Notes: generated by a model not told the origin, from the letters alone. 64,000 nucleotides of DNA from RU20A sp042610495 (GCF_042610495.1 NZ_JBHGAP010000004.1:124001-188000), one strand, 5' to 3'; shown: positions 53,701 through 56,376, counted from the first letter of the stretch. Numbers and translations: made by a program.

Positions 53701-56284
53701 GACGGAGGTGAACGCCGCTGTCGCCGATGGGGTGGTCGTGGGTTCGGGTGGGCTGCTCGGCGCCGCCGGCGCGACGATCCCCGGCGTTGCGGCCGGCACC
53801 GCGTTGCAGCTGAACGGCAACGGCTATGTGGGCATTGCCCACGACCAGAAGATGGAACTCGCCGAAGGCGCCGTCTCGCTCTGGTTCAACCCAGCCTCGA
53901 CATGCGGCACCCAGGTGCTGCTCGCCAAGGATGGATCCGGCCGCAGCGACGGCAGCCTGCGCATCGCGCTTGTCGACAACAGGCTGGAGGTGAAGCTGGA
54001 GGGCTCGCAGTGCGACTTCGTGATCTGCACGGATTGCGTGGTCAAGGCCAACGAATGGCAGAACGTCGTCTTCGTCTTCGGGGACAAGGGCATGCAGCTC
54101 TACCTCAACGGCGTGCTGGTCGGTTCCAACGACCATCAGGGCGGTATTGCGGCCAACAAGGCGGCGATCATCCTCGGCGGTGCCAACAGCTGCAACGGTG
54201 CATCGAACACCGCCGTTGACCGGCAGGTCATCACCGACACGTTCGATGGCCGCCTCGATCAGCTGAACCTCTTTGCCAGCCGTCTGACGGCTGGCGAGGT
54301 GCGGACGCTTTACCAGCGCGGCGCAGCCGTCCTGGCCGAGCGCACCCGTCTTGCGCCGGCCCTGTCCGGTGCGCTCGGCGACTACCGGATCTCGACCGGA
54401 TCGAACGGCGAGATGGTTCTCACCGACACGCGTCCGCAGAGTTCCTCTGTCGTGCGCGTCGGCTTCGACGGCAGCACGATCACCGACGCGGCCGGCGGTC
54501 TTTCCGCAGGCCAGATCAAGGGCTCGGCACAAGTGACCCTCGGCCGTGCCGGGGCAACGTCTGCCACGGGCTCCGCGGTCGAATTCGGCAGCGGCAAGAC
54601 GAGCGCCATCGGCTTCGACAACACGGCAGCCCTCGCGCTGGATAGCGGCACCATTGCCCTGTGGTTCAAGAGCCCGTCGGTGACCGGCGTCCAGACGCTG
54701 GTCAGCAAGGGTGTCTCGGGTTCCGGCAGTGCCAATCCCTTCGCCATCCGTATCGACAACGGGCGGATCGCGGTGCAGATCGGCTCGGGCTTCGTGATGA
54801 CGGACGTGGTGGTGAAGGCCGGCGACTGGGCGCATCTGGCGGTCAGCTTCGGCAAGGACGGCCTCAAGATCCATCTCAATGGCCAGGTGATGAAGTCGGT
54901 CGATTATACCGGCGGCATCGCAGGCAATGGCGATCAGCTGGTGCTCGGCGCGCAGGCCAAGCAGCAGGGCAGCTATGTCTGGTCTGCCTCGGCCCGTTGC
55001 TGGACCTGGGTCAATACGACGGCCTATACGGACGGATATGCAGGCCTCATGGACGATCTCGCGGTGTTCAAGGGTGCGCTTTCCACCGCCGACATCGCAG
55101 CGCTGGCACAGCGGGGCGCAACCGCGCTTGCGGCCCAGCTCCAGGGTCGCAACGGTCCGGATGGCGTGCTGACGCTCTCCGGCATCGAAGAAGTGCGCTT
55201 CGCGGACGGTGTCCGTGCCATCGTTGCCGGTGCCGGGGCCGAAACCCCCGCGCCGCTGACGCCGGCTGGTATCCGCAGCCTCGACACGGGCGAGACACTG
55301 GTCGTGATCGGGCCGCAGGGTGCGCGCCTGCCGCTCAGCGGCTCCTGGTCCGCACTCGGCACCGAGACGATCGGCAGCCAGACCTACCAGCGTCAGGATT
55401 TCTTCGGGATCCAGCTTCTGGTGGCGAGCACCGTGACCGTGGTTCCGGATCGCGTGGCAACGGCGGTCAAGCCGGTTTCCTACTGGTCGTTCGACCAGGC
55501 GGAGGGCCAGACGATCCGCGACCAGAGCGGCTCGAGCCGCAGCGCGGTGCTGAAAAACGGCGCAAACCTGGAGAAGCCCGGCGCACCCGATGGCAAAGCC
55601 GGTGATGCCGCGCTCGATCTCGATGCCTGCAAGTCGGACTTCGCGACGATCGCCCATGATCCGGCGCTCGCGATTGCCAGCGGCACGATCAGTCTGTGGG
55701 TGAACCCGGACAGCACCTGCGGAACGCAGACGCTGTTCTCCAAGCAGGCTCCGGGCGGTGGCGCAGGCGGGATGACGATCCAGCTCGTCGGCGAACGTCT
55801 GGAATTCCGCATGACCGGCACCGATCGCGACTATGTCGTCTCCACCGGCTCCCTCTTCCGCGCTTGCAGCTGGAGCCATCTGGCGGTGACGTTTGGCACG
55901 GGTGGCATGGAACTGTGGGTCAACGGCCAGCGCGTCGGCACCAATGCCTTTGCGGGCGGTCTGGCCAACAACACGGCCGCCGCACTGGTCGGCGCCTCCA
56001 CCACGTTGACCACGACGGTTGCCTATCAGGCAAAGTCAAGCACCGGGATCCTCGGCGCGATCGGTTCGGTCTGCGGACCGTTCAACCCCTTCGTGACCTA
56101 CGTGCCGGTCTACACAACGACGCAGACCTACACCAACTTCCTCGATGGCAAGATCGATGAACTGGCGGTCTACGACCAGCGGCTCACCGCCACGCAGATC
56201 CGTCAGCTGATGCAGCGCACGCCCAGCGGCGTGACCCCGCTGCCGACCGCCGACGACCTGCTGCTGCTCGCTGCGGCCGAGTAA
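26570..56284 (+). CDS. Giant modular LEPR-XLL-type surface/secreted protein
   Basis: One uninterrupted frame codes for 9,904 residues, roughly 1 MDa. The ATG at 26570 has AGGTG upstream; the frame opens earlier at 26453 without a site. The basic N-terminus has no Sec hydrophobic core and carries FEALEQRLLLNAD (31-43), a variant of the LEPR-XLL motif found at the start of very large repetitive proteins. Module order by residue: HGF/IGGL modules (about 733-1085, one more near 2440), FHA-like beta repeats (1180-3900), RTX-like GxGxD stretches (4125-4610), Gly-rich block (4990-5325), propeller-like array (5530-6795), RTX-like (6880-7060), ten PKD-like modules (7070-8420), five LamG-like domains (8440-9890). 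It ends PTADDLLLLAAAE. Adhesion or matrix function is inferred. A convergent operon (56430-63467) probably exports it. Confidence 0.9.
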   Translation: MVFPFRKLAPASLNRAQRRAARKGRGSPAVFEALEQRLLLNADVLALDLAAATGDQGRDILIKMTDQQATQPASQRIQILDLKTGQLLADRDRLSVSSLALNVGRGDDRVTIDRPSFGATALAIKLNDTGGKDRITIRNADNNPDVNGETIVTGNLVITQKGFDQIDTGYGPVAALIDSVVGLVTQPQVTKSSAKVTIDLTAFNDNVLLKGTADGGLQLSSKDAKFDAIFFTIPASEIAINMGIGNDRLELADLPDLKGTSLLISGGESLVGGDDTVTITGSVRTSGGALKIAAETVLIGSAVTDAGGGKGWVADQEYAGLTATTTDGRRVTVDVTTDKAGLARAHLAGAIQGIAVGETLTVADPRGQGGALTIKVVANAGAITLDTSNSAGKAGDITISGATIDGGPGNSLRAVGKSGADGAVSLVSDAEVATIASALRLATLPYDSYNIAAGVRLSGVTIEAGDVTLTSEAIDAGLGLDLPPYIENAFTLLPVVQELLKVSVPDLTSFKGIAASVILRNASAETRLHNDVIVASGNVELGANAVGKTELEAAAGAAAKGATKNLQVAVGIGRAGANAYAALTGRSSIIAGGSVKLTAEGDASSISSATVNNFEGLFDPATGKANKKYDGKNVSLAVAYADTNLKTQAVLGSGASITSTGGNVNVAAKGTAESAANSSTISYIQGLAGVNLSLNLDNSDIDTRIDGAITAAGGVGSGKGSFDADSKVDAAADTIEMKGHDFVTGEQVVYKAAGDFGSIQGVIKPLGGLEDGETYMVIVVDKDHIQLAKTPAIALDASNTLDGSVHRLIRPEAVDMTFRGVDPDTDLILLGDDVFKPGDYVRYRNIQGNAIGGLQDFGVYRVKEVTSEGFTLAVNDKVVNVTLSGAGKHGFIRQSDNKVVLLNVAAVDAGADTIRLYDHGLTDGQIVNYAPGGDEAIGGLEAAAEYQVQRIDQNNFRLLKVVRDQATPETFTVGGPVDLTGDGGAFNHSLVWQGAATTFDPKTAVDATNRTIAISNHGFKTGDVFIYATDDRVNRTVDMETLDSNGNVVRTTAEAGDIPIAGLTAGQSYSVVVVDANHIRLVGLDVDAKDALPIDISKGRGSAHTLTNQDETRGIGITSKLEASDKAASKPNIGKTLSKITYKAETNPAVNDISPLFLLIKQKGDKKIDSKVNKATKNAKNNDISIAGALSLTIANHSATTRVGVTARNALSSGADIKIDSELEEKYATSAIANVSAKSDDDGNTRTAIAAALSFVDARAVTTVGDGVSLDAGGDIAVTSKVTFPRLLNPTDLINLDALRSGEISGLQGLRSDLLGGTRLFNTFVTTQAKGEINKDVRVIAGSFGFADVQSRADTLIGSDVAVNQKRQANGETFGKVMFDAVTDLTLMSIAGQLKFASGDSVLERLQDRSKSKASILTDGTLINSGGSDGSGAGASVVIDIVENTARTIVGASTRIAGKDVAVSADEDLFRLGISAAGAKNSDGGTFGLAGSGQGLDYTSSVLALVLPGSTLAPTTITADSVSIAANSHILNITIAGSLTQGSGGTSIGVSAAVNLFDRLVLAGIGAMPLDRIAPPPLSGDARDRVVVRAGSVAVNAKSDGGTWSFAVAGTVSTPPSEGVKTRSNPFPHVNMQQQFANGGSNINPNFQDGAGIGISGAAGWNELNGQTLALIDAGTITAQSILVKALDDTDLIAVTGAASLNLRATSEGASKTMAGVLSIADSTAVTRARVSNAALKADQLGVFAERSGTFLTVSIGVSADLSAQATTLGAAISFNRSTDTTEALLQDIQLTRLSALPVGGAVTVDAKNSTEVIALGGGASFSGKTGLGGAVSVNMMDNGTRASVIRSDLTARGDVSVNALQDNALRTATVSAGVGGSSGGVAAAFLVSVNLVGSQQAGAATSAIILDSTVNTAGAVRVAARDDSVLQSVGGALALNLSGSGFGAALGWNSVTETVSATIRTSTVTGASVAVSARATEQDGLLDGRISSAAIGAAAGRGIAVGLSVAANELSVSSNAVADRSTITATAGDIAVSAADTSSIKSLTGAAALSAGGAAVGAALAVNLLGGGATATVTGGSLIASGRSSVTADLSGSITGITIGGALSGGSAAVAGSISVNQLNGAARALVLSGATVDGGLGVSVAATDRSRAITIGGAIAAGNVGVGVGVSTVLTQRTVEARTEAGTTLHSANGAIQVSADASQALVVTAVGGAAGSNVGVAATASVTTLNDTILAAMDGKATADRGDVAVAANARTDLIGVAGALAGGQVGVGVGTDVGILSRSVEARIGQGAEVSALGNISVTADGKLDVISANGAGAGGSVAVVVNVGVNLVNLQTRAVVSEDADLRAGGSIAVTATNDTGIVQVAGNVAGGTVSVGAAAGISKINVTTKALVSARADLTAAGNGAVNAVSGLVDSGKRAVANQGGTVTTGTADVSGNTFTVPAIDGKAQVMDFATGQEVVYLATGQALGGLVSGQRYFVIKTGANQFRLAASREDADAGRALGIDTSTVSSDARHTFSALNGAADMPIGSALQGTNNGKTDSDIADRGRGANAEANGQTRKVIGRAAQNGIVVRALSVNDMIGVGGSAGGGGVSVTAAGSVLLHRIDTVARVADGANLAAAGSIAIDAERDYHAITVGGGIAVAGIVAVAPAFTAPVLSGQTIAEAFGSGSLLAGGSVGVTAHANTDLVSVAAGIGVGNSAAVAASVAVVDVKTETRASVEGSRTIAGMGNNALDAVLVEATDTTGVILASGSLAVAPSLIGVVAGAGAVSVALIDKTTTATIDGASITTPGAVTVNATSEEDLVLLAASGAAALGATLAGSVGVTIIDSDTFAAVRGSTVNAGALSIVAKGDTDVFTVIAGLAIGGTAGLGASVDFGRITGTTEALLAGGTATLTGALSVRADGRTHIDSNPFAAGGALGVGLGGGISIWSVGDGLSSSYGKQEGNSNYSQNALSGGGGGTVDGQVADILSGLDGSMNSGGGDAGNSGVDLRDQAYQRAGTAGSTVKGANRGTVTGSRLSALTATEAATGAFASITDRAMVQAGGVVLRASQLVDVDQRAGGFGFGFGYGLGAGIAILTTNSDTAVTIGDSVKLTGAGVTGSSLLDVDAISTTRLRTLGIAGAVAGFVALGGSVAKVSTDNDASVSVGSSANIRDFYGASLRSSVTTDVQVSTIAVAAAIYGGIGASIVDVDVTSDATVTISDAAFLRTGAGGIEVRADSNIDVTPLGSLTLVGLGIGGLGIAGAFADVNVAANTVVVIGPTARLSSDGTVSAKALADTIVTLIGRASAFGIVGAGASIVGGRISGTTSVEVGAQAIIDAARIDLLAESSGGITVEAEPLTGKVTAAGIVGIAVVTARASVDRRTGVTVRGALRASGAGAGSAPAISAVATTGLNANAKAAAGAYGLVGVSGSEAYAYNTQSADVTVAVNAVPGDPLRAEPVRADTGDIVIRASSLNGAVASAGGNTGGLVAISEGKATTGIANSATVSVNAPVIAATGNITINADFQTVTNAGSVVDTAGLGGKPTAITEVTVFETARVNLEQSLSAAFGSINITATGSTVASANGRADFGGFASDVTGRANLFIDTAVEVINSADLTAGTISLAARQPTYVALALSSAKADAVGAKLTSFADLNARVVVRAVSDASATLATRELSMAALAAAGAQVYAKEKTDAAFISEDVTRETNNVDSTHEVVLNSRITIIQPDVPFVLLDKTGKLTTAGGVQATVTGDRLIIADIYNTRASAGRIRLEAAGLQRYNLAEKIGKDDTVSTVGRVTGKPIVNLRSSLTDIIIRNETDRLLSIGNIYPAGLSVNGIDSVVVIAADTSGFSLGDTVYDTGPTNIRIESRGDVEFRGRIDNARIDDKDPYYGTVSVAGLGGNDPVYAGRVTTVGDARIEAQRLTVDAASITGAGGGLNLLADTVSARSYLGDLDLRTSGTLTVERAASARDLRLTAGQSLLNAANGESASGRAVVLKALSGDIGSRGSAFRFDQASTFIFNPNFATDLLLEPGAVLGTLVAEAGGSAYLSETNGGSVVERLTAGGTASLSTAAQATRNNAILLQENGRITAGSAVVLAAAGDVKLAETGSFITAPNITIALANVVEARDIWILGDLDDAARKTIVGNSNNNKVTLLDLNGITEVQGQDGNDEVILGRGLLTGLTGTLLFDGGAGNDDQIVLRDESATTNRNITVDAGLVTGIGTSATLGFTNLEILQYRLGSGDDLVKVRSLEAGLRFAFYMGRGNDTAIVSGTDGTLDRINEVIRLDGGTGTGAKAAGEFDRLIVSDAGDRDNNAFQIGNSRIIGGGMTRTPGASNPDTVLDDDAGINYSNFDRLDFSAGSGDDLIAITGADTLMQVSAGAGNDTFRLGPVVGEIANDLNLFGDIGSDTVEVIGGDVTGNRVALGRDQAGRTTIITSNFGAVDPNLTTLNQMERVKVRMGAAGDRVEIDDVALPTDIDTGAGSDDIVIRNLTATGLATIRGGAGRDTITIINTQTDLVIGAEGGDEANDNVIFDRSASTNALSARIADAANGAVAVTGLSTGTVTLARVGAVEVRLGKSDDQIEVATAANASAIALLTVIGNEGADTLKATALGGLKLDYYGDYGPSVLNPGGSAILGTRNTAVVVIPNEPKPNDFVNLGLNQVTALTVDNRQNGSVAVNWRVREGRELFASVRGSNYFSIVNLNGADFTEILGGSKADTLDFLVDQNGSFDVKVESDRVKLSTDVNIVSQAQTKTEYRSLPPFALTFDGLSGRYSEVGNDALDPEKLTGMRLRTEDRSANIAATVVGGSPAVQATAGTNLVIEGKNAFAMYGMTLRNPNATSMSLTFKAFDIYGKKLLTQTIDLAAGEVLDAFGAGYFDNFDPISKIEWQSQGEIIDNLMVRRYPALEVASTSTRTVPSAVDLPTITLEGNNTINAFGRIINDATGRDMLENYTIVNVPAGQVEITIYANLELAAGAVLKPALGMNSLIDIKVVGNVTLREGSKIDVSAIGSDGVAGGGEGGAGGAGRLSQSNDQSNIFRNLPAFETQLVATDGNNSISFVRRAGLWGWNADSGFEGSAGLQETASNSVTRGPNLGISQGAQSISSSLFSLPDRGFVPAYTGIDNRLTPSNPTSGGLRGGDGASGAAGGASGAAGFETYLLFSSSGGGRVENFTFGGVGGNGFNGVAGGGGGGGLRLAAAGLLTIEKTAQLLARGGKGNDSVGVGNVGGKVQVRLTTYNAGNGSLPLTPNWGGFPNGSDGAAGALGAPGIGGAGGTLILTGTAIDAPDVANVDVSAGKAGLYYDERYFDQSLTDAQRQAFIYDNSRKAQDGRVVISSNVALQTVGGLDSLTDDPSIKGRIEKNVASEKAFTFNQTPWGTLANMIEVKGQPAPYGFLDKNEITFDEINKASGLSTPEGLISVHRIRLSSEASRTELKIGKVPFRAYEGYDLLVLVNRSADLLLAPTVGSTENGMAQVAVFTGAATPTYMRPGDIWAVLWPSDSSGDEVWVRASVGSEVPATKLSLTSGQAKTSSFTPYAEADYTPLAGFSATTSTGNFVFAASPQDSRIYVLNANDLSVRSTALQVSGVRDMAVAANGTRLLVSTETGILRFDIGTDGVLSNKVLMVGGSAGGLFTVAGGNEYAAIVENGQAPYYDQNDWAVRTVTSDIASGFTAAANFGGKTYAISQADGRLYTIDSNNSVVSSVAISGTLRDVAVYESKSQLLVATADRILAFDIAADGSLSNQRQVAGQEVWTLKDGEDGTVRTVQLGDRRYTISSSGYSITTISTNQTTAAAFLTSLGDISDVAIDPNGLAILVATNEGVVRFTLDASGAITGRSLVSPNEPFGQSGNGDLVVTFDGYSFQRVSATPGTNQLWLGGGTVQSFALTLSAPIRELSYDAASRRLVVRTDAGLTAYTVDGSGYPTSPTDIRFSEVYTLKASSGSLLGSVTASNGFIYEVSSNDPFLTVRSGQTGALVNRIALGFQPSDVATVDSGLFLTDGGAIRLYALGSGGTASDSGIRLGDTAYRTSFDYGPTSSDVVKSLTFDGYTYQLTQYALRSYDRTGNLIESIFSTGRIIDFAVVESTGQLVFADINGLNFRDISNGRLFRPAQPTQILANVCALRATPGKAAVDVLVATSQGPQYISIDLQTGRQSVANTTFELTNVAASAAGIFAYSALDGRLYALGKSKTYNPNGGPFSTGDAKPYNPIGAYHIDGEVSDLAVNGNQLFVSTASGVIRFTIDSDGSLLERTTVLAGDFGQLQTVAGTAGFAAVVNGTVKAYDANGANARPVYVGANSTFVDATMVGNRIYAVSATDNSLYAIDKTSLALVTRIDLSETPKSLVFAADAGSLYVSTATGLLTFSVAGDGSLGAPTRIAADIGVIDGSVTLGSQRLFATSTGIWSFTVSGSNLSDGKRLVAGTATALRTAAGQSGFAARIDGSDIVFAANGTFVRTVTTVSDSAVNQVASAGGGRTIVFQASSQTLLTLDANGLVVGIRTAPADVRDLAVTADGTTLYVATGTGLVRYSIAGNGNLSNRVNLVTGVVTRVEALAGQTGFAAVVDGVARAYKADGSFDRRVNGAFQGEFYKVEGSGTDLYAVMGTGNRLVRVAADGSSTTISTIGGAIADLASYAGGILYADDFGIGYVQQFNTFGFIQRAVTGVRAIITDPARQSYAAVTDRQVFVLQPFVNAVLKSFDTTAASAGVVVGNPQVGATVNGLAVLDLSGNLVRTIDATVRIGDAVDMAGSLSGFTNYGAGHVVRSATGVTYQVAGGTIRVIGSAGAVSQVLTNGQLGIDGILKPRDAVLSANGAFLVVAGEDAQARDTIVAFEVLADGRLGRFDITRDGADAIEGIRGVTRLEAIAGNQIRVATLIGTNGLLGGLAVLQLPERLPDAADATVRFEGIEALSVRSTGNATDNVTVSARPIGVATLSIETGAGADAVTVLEDAPSTVIDTGDGNDTVKWIDQTANGGSTIVRLGAGNDRIVITSDGGGLTVEGGEGKDTFLVSGSNVSSGGITLRGDAPTGTPDGDTLLYDAAGKPAAIGPIVNGKPASDGTASVAGAGTVTYANMEAVDVVSAPQIGGFDAATGREGEGVTLTVRNIVVFGAANIDGTARFDLNGDARFDAFATVRNGQAQVTLSWEDLVRLGIDDNGTYTVTVEVENSLGLTSSVTSTLTLVEAISANFQIAPQATRVGDTVSIQALVSDPGDDRTVFSVDWGDGSDVQTFVATSGQPSHVYTKPGSFTIAIAYGNEDSALQQITGTVTVALPVSQITLDARGSASGKATTIAEGDALVLSATAPGGPSAMVYRINGIAVSGSPTDPLVLSWSDLAAFGIDRSGTYQVTVTPDYAGTTFASQSLALTVTNTAPTATLSAIWQGPAVEGGTVRVAITNPTDVAAGDRDFLYRFDLNGDGDFEDAGETDFTASSTVDIVIPDDGVRVLRAQIINAGEPNEVTTLLASVTAANLPPVLRVEQVGTATERSPVTLKLSATDKGTDTVSRWIVAWGDGEVSEVAGATAEVSHLFVSDGQKAVQITAVDEDGSTTTSASISVANAAPELSGLGVTAAIEGSPVRLTGAVSDAPTDTVSLDIDWGDGSVVERLTLAAGQATFAFEHVFAQDGAYTISVTPRDAQNAVGAAGTITAAIINGAPTITRLGTFGSGVAAAAGGSTLVQNLAAAQLIDLSDLGSVASVVEGRPFTLLGAVTDPGLADALTVTIDFGDGTAPVVVAVDQATRTFEVTHTYTDDPAGADDTYTLSVRASDGTTTSDLRTLAVHVQDAPATPTALSLDSTRINEGGNVTLSGRITDPSPTDTHTVTVVWGDGQQETVAIDPATNAFSLTHTYADDSRIARAGTLIKDADGNPIPAAIDTTGKVVAGQSLDPTGQYLVYAADTLLSFQLKVTFTDADGAVSTYTTSVEQTADGKPVANPLAVTVLDVAPVITVAGAGSLVEGSRITQSLSARDPGADTVVTWTVNWGDGSQAETYSGPTADISHVYVDNGTYTVTVIATDEDGNSGTTTRALEVTNAKPVVTAALDRSTVAEGGVVVLTGAVSDAGLADTHTLNVDWGDGTSSQINIPANDRTYRLTHTYVDDGRSGTAFDLAAVRVTATDKDRATSDAVSLGVTVENVAPTIAALALDSVRVVENGVVRLTGAITDPGLADTHTVRIAWGDGKSETVGVDAATRTFTATHVYPDGAAAGTLFTISATASDDDLGVSVTRAVDVTILNDAPDIVAFVVPQAAVNEGSAFTVSGRFTDDGPLDTHKVEIAWGDGTVTLATVDAVNRTFTASYAYADNAPAGTPGYTVTATVTDKDGATGMASRVVKVNNVAPVLLSLTNSAAEVGKVLPGEPVKLTGTFADPGTGDDHRLTIDWGDGRTEVVNLTRGDRAFAVNHLYANPGFFDIKVSLADDENAAVSGTTQAKLTGVELIGRTLVIAGTGGADTVSVTRPAQTPVLYWSMNEPAGSVLVDSAGTRQDGTAVASDGTPDLGAFGPKDSAPTFDAGRSVRFDGTRGTYVATADVPEFDLVEGSIQLWFSADDLGRGQTLVSKNSNRNMAGDFSIRLNDSRVVVELSDGRTRYTITSEKLVNDQDWRHLAFTFGARGMQLYLDGVLAGSNAFTGGIVGSTAPLMIGADQRDANNAGVAVNRLSTSNAFAGYLDEFAVFGRQLDVNAIRALRADGPVDGAPRGDVISVKASFLPLVGQPEVKTFTFSAVDRIAFYGADGDDRIEIDPVLKQPTELHGGRGNDYLAAGGGASIITGDDGDDVLIGSPDSDTLLGGAGNDLIDTNGGSADVVDGGSGTDRLASSAKPVQPFLSWTLDEPSGRSIGDAGRTGNTGALQGDARLGAPGRDGSTALETSGSNGSSAGVSHNAAYELQTSTIAFWVNPDRLSGSQTLFAKDGAGRQAGDFRIELQGDKLRVILDDATRSNAVITTDRLTVGQWSHVAVSVGGGSVKLYLNGRLVGSLNTSQTLASNRNTIVFGASNEAASNRTAAPADQTRVSFFDGRLDDMAIFGQVLDAAKIQTLVASGPQAAALSSAGLVSLWRFNEHDGRHVTEVNAAVADGVVVGSGGLLGAAGATIPGVAAGTALQLNGNGYVGIAHDQKMELAEGAVSLWFNPASTCGTQVLLAKDGSGRSDGSLRIALVDNRLEVKLEGSQCDFVICTDCVVKANEWQNVVFVFGDKGMQLYLNGVLVGSNDHQGGIAANKAAIILGGANSCNGASNTAVDRQVITDTFDGRLDQLNLFASRLTAGEVRTLYQRGAAVLAERTRLAPALSGALGDYRISTGSNGEMVLTDTRPQSSSVVRVGFDGSTITDAAGGLSAGQIKGSAQVTLGRAGATSATGSAVEFGSGKTSAIGFDNTAALALDSGTIALWFKSPSVTGVQTLVSKGVSGSGSANPFAIRIDNGRIAVQIGSGFVMTDVVVKAGDWAHLAVSFGKDGLKIHLNGQVMKSVDYTGGIAGNGDQLVLGAQAKQQGSYVWSASARCWTWVNTTAYTDGYAGLMDDLAVFKGALSTADIAALAQRGATALAAQLQGRNGPDGVLTLSGIEEVRFADGVRAIVAGAGAETPAPLTPAGIRSLDTGETLVVIGPQGARLPLSGSWSALGTETIGSQTYQRQDFFGIQLLVASTVTVVPDRVATAVKPVSYWSFDQAEGQTIRDQSGSSRSAVLKNGANLEKPGAPDGKAGDAALDLDACKSDFATIAHDPALAIASGTISLWVNPDSTCGTQTLFSKQAPGGGAGGMTIQLVGERLEFRMTGTDRDYVVSTGSLFRACSWSHLAVTFGTGGMELWVNGQRVGTNAFAGGLANNTAAALVGASTTLTTTVAYQAKSSTGILGAIGSVCGPFNPFVTYVPVYTTTQTYTNFLDGKIDELAVYDQRLTATQIRQLMQRTPSGVTPLPTADDLLLLAAAE
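28766..29830 (+). repeat. Four tandem HGFxTGD...IGGL protein modules
   Basis: Modules start near 28766, 29048, 29303 and 29597. Each has the order: I-x-x-x-x-H-G/D-F-x-T/P-G-D/E-x-V-x-Y, then I/L-G/A-G-L, then Y-x-V-x-x-x-D-x-x-x-x-x-L (HDFVTGEQVVY, DDVFKPGDYVRY, DHGLTDGQIVNY, NHGFKTGDVFIY). I do not recognise a named domain. Confidence 0.7.
30110..37620 (+). repeat. Array of FHA-like beta-strand repeats
   Basis: Degenerate units of about 53-56 residues recur across about 7.5 kb. One unit reads roughly: [IV]-x-V-x-A-x-D, then G-G-A-[IL]-[AS]-x-G-x-[VA]-[GA]-[VA], then N/T-x-L-x-x-x-T-x-A-x-[IV], then A-x-G-[DN]-[IV]-x-V. Spacing was counted between VAATDRSRAI, SADASQALVV, AANARTDLIG and TADGKLDVIS at 32995-33485. 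Such strand-turn repeats form beta-helices in filamentous haemagglutinin-type adhesins. Confidence 0.65.
33881..34047 (+). repeat. Fifth, isolated HGF/IGGL module
   Basis: MDFATGQEVVYLATGQALGG followed by LVSGQRYFVIKTGANQFRLA repeats the pattern of the four modules at 28766-29830, here placed inside the FHA-like array. Confidence 0.65.
38940..40400 (+). repeat. RTX-like GxGxD-containing stretch
   Basis: Repeated acidic Gly turns such as GQDGNDEVIL, GGAGNDDQIVL, GSGDDLVKV, GRGNDTAIV, GAGNDTFRLG, GAGSDDIVI and GGAGRDTITI occur at intervals of 30-60 residues. They resemble calcium-binding RTX nonapeptides but are more spaced. Confidence 0.65.
41530..42540 (+). other. Gly-rich block with lower GC content
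   Basis: Contains GGGEGGAGGAGRLS, GDGASGAAGGASGAAGFE and GVAGGGGGGGLRLAAAGLL. Codon choice is more AT-rich than in the flanks, for example around 41620-41720. Structure unknown. Confidence 0.6.
43150..46950 (+). repeat. Beta-propeller-like blade array
   Basis: Some eleven units of about 90-125 residues repeat V-x-D-[LMV]-A-V-x-x-[ND]-G-x-x-L-x-V-x-T-x-x-G-[IL]-x-x-[FY]-x-[IV]-x-x-D-G-x-L-S/G. Examples are VRDMAVAANGTRLLVSTETG, VRDLAVTADGTTLYVATGTG and VSDLAVNGNQLFVSTASG. This resembles YVTN/lactonase-type propellers, though the number would fill more than one propeller. Confidence 0.6.
47200..47760 (+). repeat. Second RTX-like stretch
   Basis: IETGAGADAVTVLED, IDTGDGNDTVKW, RLGAGNDRIVIT and VEGGEGKDTFLV are spaced acidic Gly turns like those at 38940-40400. 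It separates the propeller array from the PKD-like array. Confidence 0.6.
47770..51830 (+). repeat. Ten PKD/Ig-like modules
   Basis: The W/F-G-D-G core codons lie near 48181, 49046, 49307, 49688, 49991, 50459, 50732, 51041, 51341 and 51650. Each is followed by an H-x-Y/F turn and an x-V-x-x-x-D strand (for example WGDGSQAETY then HVYVDNGTYTVTVIATDEDG). Typical spacing of the later modules is 270-310 bp. These are stalk-like modules in surface proteins. Confidence 0.8.
51895..56230 (+). repeat. Five LamG/concanavalin-like domains
   Basis: Copies lie at about 51895-52580, 52970-53640, 53650-54345, 54450-55140 and 55470-56230. The shared pattern is S-[IF]-W-S/R-[FM]-[ND]-E/Q at the start, G-[ST]-I-x-[LF]-W-[FV]-[NS]-x in the middle, then W-[RSA]-H-[LV]-A-V/F-[TS]-[FV]-G, L-Y-L-[DN]-G, and D-[GE]-[RKF]-[LI]-D-[DE] near the end. 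Such domains often bind glycans. Copies 3 and 5 contain several cysteines; copies 1 and 2 contain none. Confidence 0.8.
52710..52960 (+). repeat. Compact RTX nonapeptide block between LamG 1 and 2
   Basis: GGRGNDYLA, GDDGDDVLI, GGAGNDLID and GGSGTDRLA follow one another closely, with the true GGxGxDxLx spacing of calcium-binding RTX repeats. Confidence 0.8.
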
Positions 56285-56290
56285 CGCCAT

Positions 56291-56324
56291 GACGCATCCG
56301 GTGACCCTGTTCACCGGATGCGTC
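56291..56324. terminator. Perfect 14-bp hairpin after the giant gene
   Basis: GACGCATCCGGTGA (56291-56304) and TCACCGGATGCGTC (56311-56324) are exact inverted repeats with a 6-base loop, 7 bases past the stop codon. No T run follows, so it may stabilize the very long mRNA or act with the next hairpin. Confidence 0.6.
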
Positions 56325-56340
56325 GATGGTCCTGAACAGG

Positions 56341-56376
56341 AAAGCCGGCCGTTTCCCTGGGGAGCGGCCGGCTTTT
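56341..56376 (+). terminator. Intrinsic terminator between convergent genes
   Basis: AAAGCCGGCCG (56341-56351) pairs with CGGCCGGCTTT (56365-56375), and the rightward strand ends in TTTTC. It lies between the giant gene and the convergent export operon and may work for both. Confidence 0.75.

Noticed and set aside
48650..55879. Antisense open frame of 2,409 codons, and a similar one of 1,049 codons at 45089-48238
   Set aside because: Same reason: shadow of the PKD/LamG and propeller coding sequence, no domains, no plausible ribosome binding site seen.
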